From Miltoncostaea sp050250915 (GTDB lineage: Bacteria > Actinomycetota > Thermoleophilia > Miltoncostaeales > Miltoncostaeaceae), in assembly GCA_050250915.1 (NCBI GenBank), contig JBFWNT010000005.1:1-64000 (forward strand): a stretch of 64,000 nucleotides of DNA, written 5' to 3'. The notes below the pieces were generated by a model that worked only from the letters and a program-made list of their open reading frames with translations, had not been told where the DNA came from and searched no databases. The position numbers and the translations under genes are program-made. Each line of letters starts with the position of its first letter. Within the stretch, counting starts at the first letter, position 1. This document shows positions 34,567 to 43,661 of this stretch, one piece after another.

Positions 34567-35322
34567 ATGCGCACAGAACGACAGACCGACGACCGCCGGA
34601 CGGCGCTCTGGGCGGGGGTGCTCTTCCTGATCACCTTCCTCGCGTCGATCCCGGCGCTCTGGCTCTTCCAGCCGGTCCTCGACGATCCCGCCGGCTACAT
34701 CGCCGGTGGCGGCCAGGACGGCCGCATCGCCCTCGGCGTGGCGCTGGAGATGGTCCTCATCCTCGCCAACATCGGGACGGCCGTGGTCCTGTACCCCGTG
34801 TTCCGGCGCCGTAGCGAGGCGCTGTCGATGGCCTACATCGGCGCCCGTGTCGTCGAGTCCACCTTCATCGCCGTGGGGATCGTCACGGTGCTCGGGATCG
34901 CGTCGCTGGGGCACGACGACCCGAACGCCTCGTCCCTCGCGGTCTCGCTGGCGGCGATGAAGGACTGGACGTTCCTGCTGGGCCCCGGCGTCATGGCCCC
35001 GATCGGCAACGGCATCATCCTCGGCTACCTGCTGTACCGCAGCGGACTGGTGCCGCGCCGCATGGCGATGCTGGGCATGGCGGGCGGCGCGCTGCTGGTG
35101 GCCGCGGGGATGGGTGTGCTGTTCGGCGGCATCGAGCCCGGCGGGACCGTGCAGTCGCTGGCGACCGCCCCCGAGTTCGTGTGGGAGCTCTTCCTGGGCG
35201 TGTACCTGACGGTCGTCGGCTTCAGCGCGGCGGGGTCGCGCACGCGGCGCGCACGACCCCGCGCAGCCACCGGTGCGCCGGATCGGCGTCCAGGCGGGGG
35301 TGCCACAGCAGCGACACGGTGA
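34567..35322 (+). CDS. DUF4386 integral membrane protein
   Basis: A 251-residue membrane protein with six or so hydrophobic segments (TALWAGVLFLITFLASIPAL, ALGVALEMVLILANIGTAVVLYPVF, AYIGARVVESTFIAVGIVTVLG, then three more). This matches the DUF4386 pattern, with AYIGARVVE typical. Function is unknown in the family. GGAGG precedes the ATG at 34567. The 48-bp element upstream is shared with the LysR/MFS control region, so all three genes may be one regulon. The last 34 residues, polar and Arg-rich, overlap the opposing LysR gene by 101 bases. Confidence 0.8.
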   Translation: MRTERQTDDRRTALWAGVLFLITFLASIPALWLFQPVLDDPAGYIAGGGQDGRIALGVALEMVLILANIGTAVVLYPVFRRRSEALSMAYIGARVVESTFIAVGIVTVLGIASLGHDDPNASSLAVSLAAMKDWTFLLGPGVMAPIGNGIILGYLLYRSGLVPRRMAMLGMAGGALLVAAGMGVLFGGIEPGGTVQSLATAPEFVWELFLGVYLTVVGFSAAGSRTRRARPRAATGAPDRRPGGGATAATR

Positions 35323-36121
35323 ACTCCGGCGTGTCCACCGGGAGGGGGAAGGTGTGCATCCCCTCCCGGAGGTTCGCCGTGTGGCGGTCCGGGACGGTCG
35401 CGACGAGGTCCGACCCCCGGGCGAGGCCCACCGCGGTGGCGAAGCCGCTGACCACCGTGACCACGTCGCGCTCCAGGCCGAGGGCCTCGAGCGCATCGTC
35501 GATCGGCCACTGCCGCGTCCCCTCGCGCGCGACGGCGATGTGGCGGCCCTTCAGGTAGCGGGCGCGCGTGAACGTGCCGCGGGCCCGCGGGTGCCCCGCC
35601 CGCACGACGCCGATCAGGCGGTCGCGGAACAGCGCCCGCGCGCGCAGCTCCGGCCCGGTCGTGGGCTCCACGACGCCCGTCTCCAGGTCGGCGGCGCCCT
35701 CGCGCAGCGTCGCGGCCTCCTTGTCGGGCTTCGGGACGAACCGCAGGCGCACGCGCGGCGCCTCGGCGCCGACGCGGGCGATCAGCCCCGGGCCGAAGTT
35801 CTCGACGAAGCCCTCGCTGGTGCGCAGCGTGAACGTCCGCTCCAGCACGGCCAGGTCGGGCTCCTCGGCGGGGCGCAGCACCGACTCGGCCTCCTGCACC
35901 AGGCGCCCGACGCGCTCGCGCAGCTCCACGGCCCGCGGCGTGGGGACCAGGCCGCGCCCGGCCCGCACCAGCAGCGGGTCGCCGGTGGTCTCGCGCAGCC
36001 GCGCGAGCGACCGGCTCATCGCCGACGGGCTCAGCCCCAGGCGGCGGGCGGCGCGCGTGACGCTGCCCTCGTCGAGCACCGCGTCGAGCGTGACGAGCAG
36101 GTTGTAGTCCGGACGAGACAC
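35222..36121 (-). CDS. LysR-type regulator of the MFS/DUF4386 genes
   Basis: A 299-residue LysR protein of the NodD/PgrR-like branch. HTH is PDYNLLVTLDAVLDEGSVTRAARRLGLSPSAMSRSLARLRE; the effector-binding domain follows. The GTG at 36121 is preferred (GGGAG nine bases upstream); longer starts would run into the operator. The 48-bp element lies 20 bases upstream, between this gene and the divergent MFS gene, with a second copy before DUF4386. This is the classic layout for a LysR protein controlling itself and adjacent genes. Confidence 0.88.
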   Translation of the reverse strand: MSRPDYNLLVTLDAVLDEGSVTRAARRLGLSPSAMSRSLARLRETTGDPLLVRAGRGLVPTPRAVELRERVGRLVQEAESVLRPAEEPDLAVLERTFTLRTSEGFVENFGPGLIARVGAEAPRVRLRFVPKPDKEAATLREGAADLETGVVEPTTGPELRARALFRDRLIGVVRAGHPRARGTFTRARYLKGRHIAVAREGTRQWPIDDALEALGLERDVVTVVSGFATAVGLARGSDLVATVPDRHTANLREGMHTFPLPVDTPEFTVSLLWHPRLDADPAHRWLRGVVRAACATPPR

Positions 36122-36140
36122 GGCGCCACGCTCCCATGAC

Positions 36141-36188
36141 ATGGCGCCGGACGCAATGACCGAGTGCAACTCGTGCGTCTTCCGCCAT
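36141..36188. repeat. 48-bp inverted-repeat element, copy 2 (LysR/MFS intergenic)
   Basis: Starts ATGGCGCCGGACGCA and ends TGCGTCTTCCGCCAT, forming imperfect 15-base inverted arms including GACGCA/TGCGTC. It lies 20 bases from the LysR start and 28 from the MFS start. It matches copy 1 at 40 of 48 positions. Confidence 0.88.
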
Positions 36189-36216
36189 GGCCCGGCGGGG
36201 CCCACCATCGGTAGCG

Positions 36217-37575
36217 ATGACCGAACCCGCGATACGACCGAGGTGGGCGCTCGCCGGCCTGGCGCTGGCCATGCTGCTGTCGTCGCTCGGCACGAGCGTG
36301 GCCAACGTGGCGCTGCCGACGCTGGAGGAGGCGTTCGGTGCCCCCTTCGGCGCGGTGCAGTGGGTGGTCCTGGCCTACCTGCTCGCCGTGACGACCCTCG
36401 TCGTCGGCGCCGGGCGCCTCGGCGACCTGGTGGGCCGGCGGCGGCTGCTGGTGGGCGGCATCGCGACCTTCACCGCCGCGTCGGCGGCGTGCGCCGCGGC
36501 GCCGGCGCTCTGGCTGCTGGTGGCGGCCCGCGCGGTCCAGGGGGTCGGGGCGGCGGCGATGATGGCGCTGACCCTCGCCTTCGTGGCCGAGGCGGTGCCG
36601 CGGGGCCGCACCGGCGCCGCGATGGGGCTGCTGGGCAGCACGTCGGCCATCGGCACGGCGCTGGGCCCGTCCCTGGGCGGCGCGCTGATCGCGGGCCCCG
36701 GCTGGCGCGCGATCTTCCTGGTCAACGTGCCGCTCGGACTGCTCGCGCTGCACCTCGCGCACCGCCACCTGCCCGCCGACCGCGCGCGCTCCGCCGCCGG
36801 GCGGCCGCGCTTCGACGTCGCGGGCACGGCGCTGCTGGCCGTGGCCCTGGGGGCCTACGCGCTCGCGATGACCGCGGGCGGTGCCGGCCCGCTCGCCGCG
36901 GGGCTCCTGGTCGCGGCCGCGGCGGCGGGGCTCCTGGCGGTGGCCGAGCGGCGGGCCGAGGCACCGCTCATCAGCGCGGCGCTCCTCCGCGACGGCGTGC
37001 TCCGGGCGGGCGTGGCCACCAGCGCCATCGTCTCGACCGTGATGATGGCGACCCTCATCGTGGGCCCGTTCCACCTGTCCCGGGCGCTGGGGCTGGGCCC
37101 GGCGCTGGTGGGTCTGGTGATGTCGGCCGGTCCGGCGGTGGTCGCCATCTCGGGCGTGCCGGCGGGACGGATCGCCGACCGGCTCGGGGCGCGGCCCGTG
37201 ACCCTGGCCGGCCTGGCGGGGATGGCGGTGGGGACGCTCCTGCTGGCGGTCCTCCCGGCGCGCCTCGGCGTGGCCGGCTACCTCGGGCCGATCGTGGTCG
37301 TCACGCTCGGCTACGCGCTGTTCCAGACGGCCAACAACACCGCCGTCATGGCGGGCGCCCCCGCCGACCTGCGCGGCGTCACGTCGGGGATGCTCAACCT
37401 GTCGCGGAACATCGGCCTGGTGACCGGGGCGTCGGTGATGGGCACGGTGTTCGCGCTCGCCGGGATGCACGCGACGTTCGCCGTCGCCGCGGCCCTGATC
37501 GGCGCCGGCATCGCGCTGGCCGGCCTCAGCCCCCGACCCGGACGGCGTCCCCGACGCGAACCGTCCCCGGCGTGA
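36217..37575 (+). CDS. MFS transporter, DHA2-like drug exporter
   Basis: A 452-residue major facilitator with about 14 hydrophobic segments. Motif C-like ALGPSLGGALI, motif A-like GRLGDLVGRRRLLVGG and the N-terminal LGTSVANVALPTLEEAFG are typical of the DHA2 group of proton-driven multidrug exporters. The ATG at 36217 is 28 bases past the 48-bp element. It is divergent from the LysR gene, so induction by an exported compound through LysR is likely but inferred. Its 3' end overlaps the MOSC gene by 50 bases. Confidence 0.9.
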   Translation: MTEPAIRPRWALAGLALAMLLSSLGTSVANVALPTLEEAFGAPFGAVQWVVLAYLLAVTTLVVGAGRLGDLVGRRRLLVGGIATFTAASAACAAAPALWLLVAARAVQGVGAAAMMALTLAFVAEAVPRGRTGAAMGLLGSTSAIGTALGPSLGGALIAGPGWRAIFLVNVPLGLLALHLAHRHLPADRARSAAGRPRFDVAGTALLAVALGAYALAMTAGGAGPLAAGLLVAAAAAGLLAVAERRAEAPLISAALLRDGVLRAGVATSAIVSTVMMATLIVGPFHLSRALGLGPALVGLVMSAGPAVVAISGVPAGRIADRLGARPVTLAGLAGMAVGTLLLAVLPARLGVAGYLGPIVVVTLGYALFQTANNTAVMAGAPADLRGVTSGMLNLSRNIGLVTGASVMGTVFALAGMHATFAVAAALIGAGIALAGLSPRPGRRPRREPSPA

Positions 37576-38293
37576 CCACCCGCGCCAGCACGCCGAACGC
37601 CGCGCCGTGGTGGCGCGCGACGGTCCGGAACATGTCCACGTCGGCGTCCAGGCCCGGCTGGGGCCGCGTGATCATGGTGCAGCGCGGGCACGGCGCCTCC
37701 ACCCGCAGGCGCACCGCGCCCACGGCGACGTCGCGGCCGATCCAGCCGTCCTCGGTCCAGCCGTCGCCCCCGCCCTCCAGCAGCAGGTTGGGGCGGAAGC
37801 GGCGCACGTCCCACGCGCCGTCGTGCAGCGCGCGCCCGGCGCGCAGGCTGTCGGCGGTCACCAGCAGGAGGGGGAGCTGGTCGACGAAGCGCCCGGCGGG
37901 CATGGTGAACTCGAACGGGTCGCTCGCGTCGTCGGTGGCGTCGGTGAACGCCTCGGCCCGGCCGCCCGGGTCGCCCGCCGCCGTCACCAGGGCCACGTCG
38001 CGGCCGAGCCACGCGCCCAGGGCCGCGTCGGTCGCGGGCCCCGGGCCGTCCAGCACGGCGCCGTCCGGCAGCGTGATCACGGGGTGCCCGGCGTCCCCGA
38101 GCCGGGCCTCCGCCAGCAGGAGCCGCGGCTCCCGGCGCCCCGTCAGGATGCGGCCGGTGGCGACGTCGCGGACCCCCCACCCCCGGTCGCCGTGGAGGCC
38201 CTCGGCGGTGATCGCGGCGTCGTCCAGGCGCTCGCCCCGGACCGACTTCACGGGGTGCCGCCAGAGCTCGGTGACGATGGCGCCGTCGTTCAC
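37526..38293 (-). CDS. MOSC-domain protein (YcbX/mARC-like)
   Basis: A 255-residue protein with an N-terminal MOSC_N beta-barrel (VTELWRHPVKSVRGERLDDAAITAEGLHGDRGWGV) and a C-terminal MOSC domain (FRPNLLLE, then VEAPCPRCTMITRPQPG, with the molybdenum-binding Cys in PCPRC). Relatives bind molybdenum cofactor and reduce N-hydroxylated compounds. The GTG overlaps the stop of the upstream oxidoreductase gene, so it is co-translated. The 3' end overlaps the convergent MFS gene. Confidence 0.88.
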   Translation of the reverse strand: MNDGAIVTELWRHPVKSVRGERLDDAAITAEGLHGDRGWGVRDVATGRILTGRREPRLLLAEARLGDAGHPVITLPDGAVLDGPGPATDAALGAWLGRDVALVTAAGDPGGRAEAFTDATDDASDPFEFTMPAGRFVDQLPLLLVTADSLRAGRALHDGAWDVRRFRPNLLLEGGGDGWTEDGWIGRDVAVGAVRLRVEAPCPRCTMITRPQPGLDADVDMFRTVARHHGAAFGVLARVVTPGTVRVGDAVRVGG

Positions 38294-39317
38294 GGGCCGG
38301 GCGCGAGCAGGGGGTCGCGGCGCCCCTCGAGCATCGCCTCGGCCAGCATCGGGCCCAGGACGGGTGCGTGCTTGAACAGGTTGCCGCCGGTGAACACGGC
38401 GGCCGGGCCGCCGCCGGTCAGCGCGAACGCGTCGGGGTCGTCGCCCAGCTGGACGCTGTCGCACGCCAGCAGGCCCGCGGGAGCGGGGTCCAGGCCGGGC
38501 AGGACGGCCGACGCCCACGCGCGGGTCACCGCGATCGACTCCGCCTCCGGCAGGTCGTCGGCGGCGTGGGTGCCCAGGGCCACGAGGCCGCCCGGCAGGG
38601 TCGTGCCGTAGCCGGTGACGCCGGGCCCGTGGGCGCCGGAGCGCTCCAGCAGGCAGGGCAGGCCATCCCCGCCGGGCACCCGGAACGCGGCCCGCAGGTG
38701 GCGGCGCACGCGCATGGTGAGCGCGTCGGGCCCGGCGGGGTCCAGGGCGCCCGCGCGGGCGCCGGGACAGGCCAGCAGCCGCGCCGCGGTCACCGGGCCC
38801 TCGCCGGTGTCGGCGGCGACGGCGTCGCCCTCGGCCCGGATGCCCCGGACGGCCACGCGCCGGATCGCCGGCCCCAGCTCGGCGGCCAGCCCCGCGACCG
38901 CGGCGGCGGCGTCGATGGTGCCGCCCCCCGGGTCGAGCAGGCCGGGGCCGGCGGGCGCGAGCGGGGCGGGCAGGTCGGCGGGCGCCAGGCGCGCGTGCGG
39001 CACGCCGGCGTCGGCCAGGCGCGCCGCGTCGTCGTCGACCCCCCGACCCACCAGGAGGGTGCCGCGACCATCGACGAGCGGGCGCCGAGGCGTTCCGACA
39101 GCACGTCCCACGCCAGCCGCGAGCGGATCGCCAGCGCCACCAGCTCGGGGCGCGCGTGGATGTGGCGGAAGATCCGCCCCGGGCCGGCGGAGCCCGCGCC
39201 GCCCGGTGGGCCGTCGTCGAGCACCACCACCGTCGCGCCGCGGTCGCGGGCGGCCAGCGCGGCCGTCATGCCCACCACGCCGGCGCCGACGATCACCAGG
39301 TCGGGGGTCCGCGTCAC
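38290..39317 (-). pseudogene. FAD-dependent oxidoreductase (DAO family), single-base frameshift
   Basis: The GTG at 39317 starts TPDLVIVGAGVVGMTAALAARDRGATVVVLD, a DAO-family FAD fold with GPGRIFRHIH. After LSERLGA the frame is lost. The continuation PLVDGRGTLLVGRGVDDDAARL to the C-terminal GGGPAAVFTGGNLFKHAPVLGP is in another frame, ending at 38290. Adding one base to the GGG at 39080-39082 (a C on the coding strand) rejoins them into a protein of about 342 residues resembling sarcosine oxidase or MTOX enzymes. It is coupled to ybaK upstream and the MOSC gene downstream. Confidence 0.85.
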
Positions 39318-39814
39318 CGGGCGATCGCCGCCGCCGCGCCGCCGGTCACCCGCAGCAGGTCGTCCGGCGCGAGCTCCACGTCCAGGCCGCGCCGCCCGGC
39401 CGAGACCAGGATCGCCGGATGCCCCAGGGCCGAGTCGTCCAGGACCACGGGGAGCCGCGTGCGGCCGCCCAGCGGCGAGATGCCGCCCACGACCGACCCG
39501 GTCAGGCGCTCGGCGTCGGCCGGCTCGGCCATGGCGGCGCGCTTGGCGCCGGTGGCGCGGGCCAGCGCTTTCAGATCGAGCCGCGCGGCCACCGGGACCA
39601 CCGCCAGCACGTGCGCGTCGCCGGCCGACGCGACCAGGGTCTTGAACACCCGTGCCGGGTCGGCCCCCAGCGCGCGGGCGGCCTCCTCCCCGTAGCCCAG
39701 ATCGGCGCTCGCGGCGGCGTCGTGGTCGTAGGGGCGCACCACATGGGGCACGCCGGCGGCCGTCAGGGCGTCCAGCGCCGGGGTGCCGCCCTCCTGCCTG
39801 CGTCGCCTGGCCAC
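39314..39814 (-). CDS. ybaK: YbaK/EbsC-type aminoacyl-tRNA deacylase
   Basis: A 166-residue protein of the YbaK/ProX editing family, which hydrolyses misacylated tRNA such as Cys-tRNAPro. AAASADLGYGEEAARALGADPARVFKTLV contains the conserved Lys of the FKTL motif. VVPVAARLDLKALARATGAKRAAMAEPAD and VVGGISPLGGRTRLPVVLD are diagnostic. The GTG at 39814 is preceded at six bases by TAGCCT, so it is probably leaderless and heads the operon ybaK-oxidoreductase-MOSC. Confidence 0.92.
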   Translation of the reverse strand: MARRRRQEGGTPALDALTAAGVPHVVRPYDHDAAASADLGYGEEAARALGADPARVFKTLVASAGDAHVLAVVPVAARLDLKALARATGAKRAAMAEPADAERLTGSVVGGISPLGGRTRLPVVLDDSALGHPAILVSAGRRGLDVELAPDDLLRVTGGAAAAIAR

Positions 39815-39826
39815 CCGGGAAGGCTA
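39815..39826 (-). promoter_or_regulatory. Leaderless -10 box of ybaK
   Basis: TAGCCT on the minus strand (39821-39826) lies six bases before the GTG at 39814. Confidence 0.45.
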
Positions 39827-40795
39827 CGTCCCGCCGGGGTCGGCGGCCGCCCGCGCCAGGCGTCCCGCCAGGCCGCGCAGGCGGTCGCGTAGCTCGGCCG
39901 GCTCGCGCACCTGCATCTCGGCGTCGATCATCGCGAGGCGCAGGGCGAGCCAGCGGAGGTCGTCGTCGCCGGTGCGGAACTCGCTGGTGGCGTCGTCGAT
40001 GGGGGTCACGGTGCCCCAGCCGGCGCCGAAGCGCCGGCGCAGCTCCGCGGCCGGGAGCTGGACCGTGACGATGGCGGTGTGGCGGCCCGAGGCCTCCCAG
40101 CGCCCCGCGGCGACGTAGGCCGCGGGGTCGCCGTCGCCCGGCAGGTCGCGCGGGCCGAAGCGGCGGCCGGCGAGGGACGGCGAGGCGATCCGGTCGATCC
40201 GGAACGTCCGCCAGTCGCCCCGGCCCACGTCCCAGCCCACCAGGTACCAGCGGCGGCCCAGGGCGACCAGGGCGTGGGGCTCCACGTCGCGGCGGCCGGT
40301 GACGCCGTCGCGGCGGCGGTAGCCGAACCGCACCCGCTCGCCGTCGCGGCGCGCCGCCGCCAGCAGCGCCAGGTGCTGCGGATCGACCGTCGGTCCCGCG
40401 TCCTGCGGCAGGGCCAGCGCGGCGCCCAGGGCCCGGACGCGCCGGCGCAGGTGGCCCGGCAGCACCTGCTCCAGCTTCACCATCGCGCGCAGCGAGGTCT
40501 CCTCGATCCCCGTGACCGCGGCCCGCGCCGCCGTGCGCAGGCCCACGGCGATCGCCACCGCCTCCTCCTCGTCCAGCAGCAACGGCGGCATCGCTGTGCC
40601 CGCCGCCAGGCGGTAGCCGCCGGCCGGGCCGCTCAGCGACTCCACGGGGTAGCCGAGGCGCCGCAGCCGCCCGACGTCCCGGCGCACGGTCCGCCCGGTC
40701 ACCCCCAGCCGGCGGGCCAGCTCCGGCCCCGGCCAGTCGCGCCGCGCCTGCAGCAGGGCGAGCAGCTCGAGCAGGCGGCTGGCGGCGTCGCTCAT
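39824..40795 (-). CDS. HTH-WYL transcriptional regulator
   Basis: A 323-residue regulator. An N-terminal DeoR-like HTH (LLELLALLQARRDWPGPELARRLGVTGRTVRRDVGRLRRLGYPV) is followed by a WYL ligand-binding domain (around VEPHALVALGRRWYLVGWDVGRGDWRTFRIDRI) and the WCX C-terminal extension. WYL proteins bind nucleic acids or nucleotides and often control stress or defence genes. An ATG at 40804 is a possible alternative start. It is divergent from the VOC gene, which it may control. Confidence 0.88.
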   Translation of the reverse strand: MSDAASRLLELLALLQARRDWPGPELARRLGVTGRTVRRDVGRLRRLGYPVESLSGPAGGYRLAAGTAMPPLLLDEEEAVAIAVGLRTAARAAVTGIEETSLRAMVKLEQVLPGHLRRRVRALGAALALPQDAGPTVDPQHLALLAAARRDGERVRFGYRRRDGVTGRRDVEPHALVALGRRWYLVGWDVGRGDWRTFRIDRIASPSLAGRRFGPRDLPGDGDPAAYVAAGRWEASGRHTAIVTVQLPAAELRRRFGAGWGTVTPIDDATSEFRTGDDDLRWLALRLAMIDAEMQVREPAELRDRLRGLAGRLARAAADPGGT

Positions 40796-40882
40796 CGCCC
40801 GCATCATCGCGGAATTTGCGGACCGGAACTGTCCTCGACCTCTCCTAGCGTGCCCGCGACGACCGCGAGGGAGGAGCGAGCG

Positions 40883-41740
40883 ATGGGCAACGAGCGCGAC
40901 ACCTACATGGCCGGCGTCCCCTGCTGGGTGGACACCGTGCACGACGACCCGGCGGCCGCGGCGGCCTTCTACGGCGGCGTCCTCGGCTGGGATCTGGAGG
41001 ACGCGCTGCCGCCCGGCGCGGGCGCCCACTACTTCATGGCGCGGGTCGACGGGCGGCTGGTGGCCGCCGTGGGGTCACGGCCCGAGGCGTCGCCGCCGGG
41101 CGCCGCGTGGAACACGTACATCGCCGTCGACGACGCCGACGCGTCCGCGTCGCGCGCGGAGGCGCTGGGCGGGACGGTGGTCGTGAGCCCGATGGACGTG
41201 GGCGACGCGGGCCGGATGGCGGGGATCGCCGACCCCGAGGGCGCGCGCTTCTTCGTGTGGGAGGCCGGCGCCACGGCCGGCGCCGAGCTGGTGAACGCCC
41301 CGGGGGCGTGGAACTTCTCGGGCGTCAACGCGCGCGACCCGGAGGCGGCGGCCGCGTTCTACGGCGCCCTGTTCGGCTGGGAGGCGGGGCCCGCCGACCC
41401 CGGCAGCGGCGCGCGGATGGTCTATCTCCCCGGCTACGGCGACCACCTGGCCGAGGGCGACCCGCAGCTCCGCGAGCGGATGGCCGAGCTGGGCGCCCCG
41501 GAGCGCTTCGAGGACGTCGTCGCCTGGATCGTGCCGCTCACCGACGGGCTGCCGCCGCACTGGGACGTGACGTTCGGCGTGGCCGACGCCGACGCCGCCG
41601 CCGCCCGCGCGGTGGAGCACGGCGGGCGCATCGTGCTGGCGCCCACCGACATGCCCTGGGTGCGGATGACCGTCATCTCCGACCCCGAGGGCGCGGTGTT
41701 CACCGCCAGCCGCTTCGTGCCGCCCGGCGCGGACGGCTGA
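40883..41740 (+). CDS. Two-domain VOC (glyoxalase/bleomycin-resistance fold) protein
   Basis: A 285-residue protein with two tandem VOC half-barrels: the first about 8-125 (PCWVDTVHDDPAAAAAFYGGVLGW), the second about 140-275 (FSGVNARDPEAAAAFYGALFGW). Each has the beta-alpha-beta-beta-beta layout. Metal ligands are not obvious at the usual His/Glu positions of either half, as in many actinobacterial CFP-30B-like VOC proteins of unknown role. GGAGG precedes the ATG. It is divergent from the WYL regulator. Confidence 0.85.
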   Translation: MGNERDTYMAGVPCWVDTVHDDPAAAAAFYGGVLGWDLEDALPPGAGAHYFMARVDGRLVAAVGSRPEASPPGAAWNTYIAVDDADASASRAEALGGTVVVSPMDVGDAGRMAGIADPEGARFFVWEAGATAGAELVNAPGAWNFSGVNARDPEAAAAFYGALFGWEAGPADPGSGARMVYLPGYGDHLAEGDPQLRERMAELGAPERFEDVVAWIVPLTDGLPPHWDVTFGVADADAAAARAVEHGGRIVLAPTDMPWVRMTVISDPEGAVFTASRFVPPGADG

Positions 41741-41809
41741 CCGGGCGTGGCCGCGGCGGGGGCGGGTACCGTCGGCCGGGACCGGACCCCGGACCCCGAG
41801 GAGGACCCC

Positions 41810-42241
41810 GTGCCGAAGCCGCCCCTGCCGCCGCGCGTGGAGGAGCTCGTCCGACAGCCCAACGCGGCGGTCGTCGCGTCGACCCGCCCCGACGGCACGC
41901 CCCACACGGCGGCCACCTGGTACGACTGGGAGGACGGCCGGGTGCTGCTGAACATGGACGCCACGCGGCGCCGGCTGGAGTTCCTGCGGGCCGACCCGCG
42001 CGTGTCGCTGACCGTGCTGGCCGAGGGCAACTGGTACCGCCACATCACGCTCGAGGGCGAGGTGGAGGAGCTGGTGCCCGACGAGGGGCTCCGCGACATC
42101 GACCGCCTCTGCATCCGCTACGTGGGCCAGCCCTACTCGGACCGCGAGAGCCCGCGGGTGTCGGCGTGGGTGCGGGTGACCCGCTGGCACGGCTGGAACG
42201 CGGCGCACCCGATCGAGCGCGACGAGGACTTCAGCGACTGA
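41810..42241 (+). CDS. PPOX-class F420-dependent split-barrel protein
   Basis: A 143-residue split-barrel flavin/deazaflavin protein: ELVRQPNAAVVASTRPDGTPHTAATWYDWEDGRVLLNMDATRRRLEFLRADPRVSLTVL. This is the pattern of actinobacterial F420-binding PPOX proteins (Rv1155/Rv2074 group). AGGAGG five bases before the GTG at 41810 fixes the start. The C-terminal WHGWNAAHPIERD lies over the 3' end of the opposing hydrolase gene by 11 bases. The substrate is unknown. Confidence 0.85.
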   Translation: MPKPPLPPRVEELVRQPNAAVVASTRPDGTPHTAATWYDWEDGRVLLNMDATRRRLEFLRADPRVSLTVLAEGNWYRHITLEGEVEELVPDEGLRDIDRLCIRYVGQPYSDRESPRVSAWVRVTRWHGWNAAHPIERDEDFSD

Positions 42242-43616
42242 CGGGCCCCGGGGCGGCGCCGGACCAGAAGCGGGCGTGGAGCTCGCGGGCGCGGATGCGC
42301 CCCGCGAGCACCTGGATCGCCAGGGACGCCACCACGAAGATCGCGAACCCGTCGGCCACCCAGCGCGCGGCGTCGTCCCCGCCGAGCCATGCGAGCGGCC
42401 GCCCGATGATCCAGCCGATGAACCAGCCGAGCGCCACCATGAGCGCCAGGCCGATCGCCGCGAGCACCAGCACCGCCAGGGGCAGCGCCAGGTTCTGGAG
42501 CATCGCCCACGCGCCCCGCCGGATCCGCTCCCCGCGTGACTGGTGCACCTGCGGCGGCGCGCCGCCCAGGCCCTGCCCCAGCGCCCCCAGGAAGGCCGCG
42601 TTGCCGTTGTAGGCGGTGTGCGAGCTCATGAGCCCCCCGAGCCCGGGGACGGTGTGGTTCTCGGGCACCGGCCAGCCGGGGAACGCCCGGAGGCGCCCGG
42701 ACACCAGGTCGAGGCGGCTGGCGAAGTTGTCCCACCGCATCGGCGGGTCGCCGGCGGCGGCGGCCACGGCGCGGCCGTCGCAGGCGATCACGGGGCCGCC
42801 GCCGGAGTCCTCCAGCAGCCGCGTCCAGAAGAAGCGGAACTTCTCCAGCGGGCTGCCGATCGTGTAGAGCCGCGTCAGGCGGGCGGGCGGGTCGCCGGCG
42901 GGCGCCGCGCCGGGGCGCGCGCACATCGACGTGAACGCGATGACGGTGCCCAGGCTGTGGGCCACCACCTGGATCTCGCGGCACCCCGCCGCGACGGCTT
43001 CGGCGGCGGCGCGCTCGAACCGCTCTCGGATCTCCGCCACCCGCGCCACGAGGACCCCGGTGCGGTCCGAGCCTCCGGGGAACGCGTCGCGCAGCCCGTA
43101 CGCGTAGTTGAAGACGTCGGCGGCCACCTGGTCCATCACGTCGTCGAGCGGGGTCCGGACCTGCTCCGAGGTGGCCGGGTCGCCGCGGCGGGCGCGGGCC
43201 GCGCCCGTCCAGCCCGACGCCAGCATCCGGGCCCCGGTGTAGGTGGCGTAGAGCAGGGCGCTCAGCGGCGCGAGGACCACCGTCCAGCGCACGACGCGGG
43301 CCTTCGAGCACACCTCCGGGGGCAGGTGTCCCGCCCGCCGGTTGAGCCCGGGGAACCAGACGACCTCGTACACGCGGTCGAAGTCGAAGGTGCCCTCCAC
43401 CGGCGCGCCCTCCAGCAGGTCGGCCCACCAGACCTCGACCGCGTGGACGGGGGCGGGGCCGATCCCCTCCACGCGGGCCTGGCCCTCCGCGACCGGGGTG
43501 ACCGTCAGCGCGTCGCCGTAGGCGACGCGCAGGCCCTCGAGGAGCCCCTCCAGCGACCGGCCCCGGCGCTGCGAGCCGATGCCGTGGACCACGAGCAGCC
43601 CGACCGGGTCCGCCAT
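42231..43616 (-). CDS. Membrane alpha/beta-hydrolase-like protein
   Basis: A 461-residue protein. VGLLVVHGIGSQRRGRSL at the N-terminus is the HG oxyanion turn of lipase-like alpha/beta hydrolases. EIQVVAHSLGTVIAF near 218 contains the nucleophile elbow (here A-H-S-L-G). GLMSSHTAYNGNAAF supplies a plausible catalytic His. Hydrophobic segments occur near 110-130 and form two to three helices at 390-440, so it is membrane-bound. No close family is recognised. It stands alone, convergent with the split-barrel gene. Confidence 0.65.
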   Translation of the reverse strand: MADPVGLLVVHGIGSQRRGRSLEGLLEGLRVAYGDALTVTPVAEGQARVEGIGPAPVHAVEVWWADLLEGAPVEGTFDFDRVYEVVWFPGLNRRAGHLPPEVCSKARVVRWTVVLAPLSALLYATYTGARMLASGWTGAARARRGDPATSEQVRTPLDDVMDQVAADVFNYAYGLRDAFPGGSDRTGVLVARVAEIRERFERAAAEAVAAGCREIQVVAHSLGTVIAFTSMCARPGAAPAGDPPARLTRLYTIGSPLEKFRFFWTRLLEDSGGGPVIACDGRAVAAAAGDPPMRWDNFASRLDLVSGRLRAFPGWPVPENHTVPGLGGLMSSHTAYNGNAAFLGALGQGLGGAPPQVHQSRGERIRRGAWAMLQNLALPLAVLVLAAIGLALMVALGWFIGWIIGRPLAWLGGDDAARWVADGFAIFVVASLAIQVLAGRIRARELHARFWSGAAPGPVSR

Positions 43617-43661
43617 GGCCCGGAGTCTCCACCGCCCCAGCGGCGGGCGTCCAGCGGCGCC

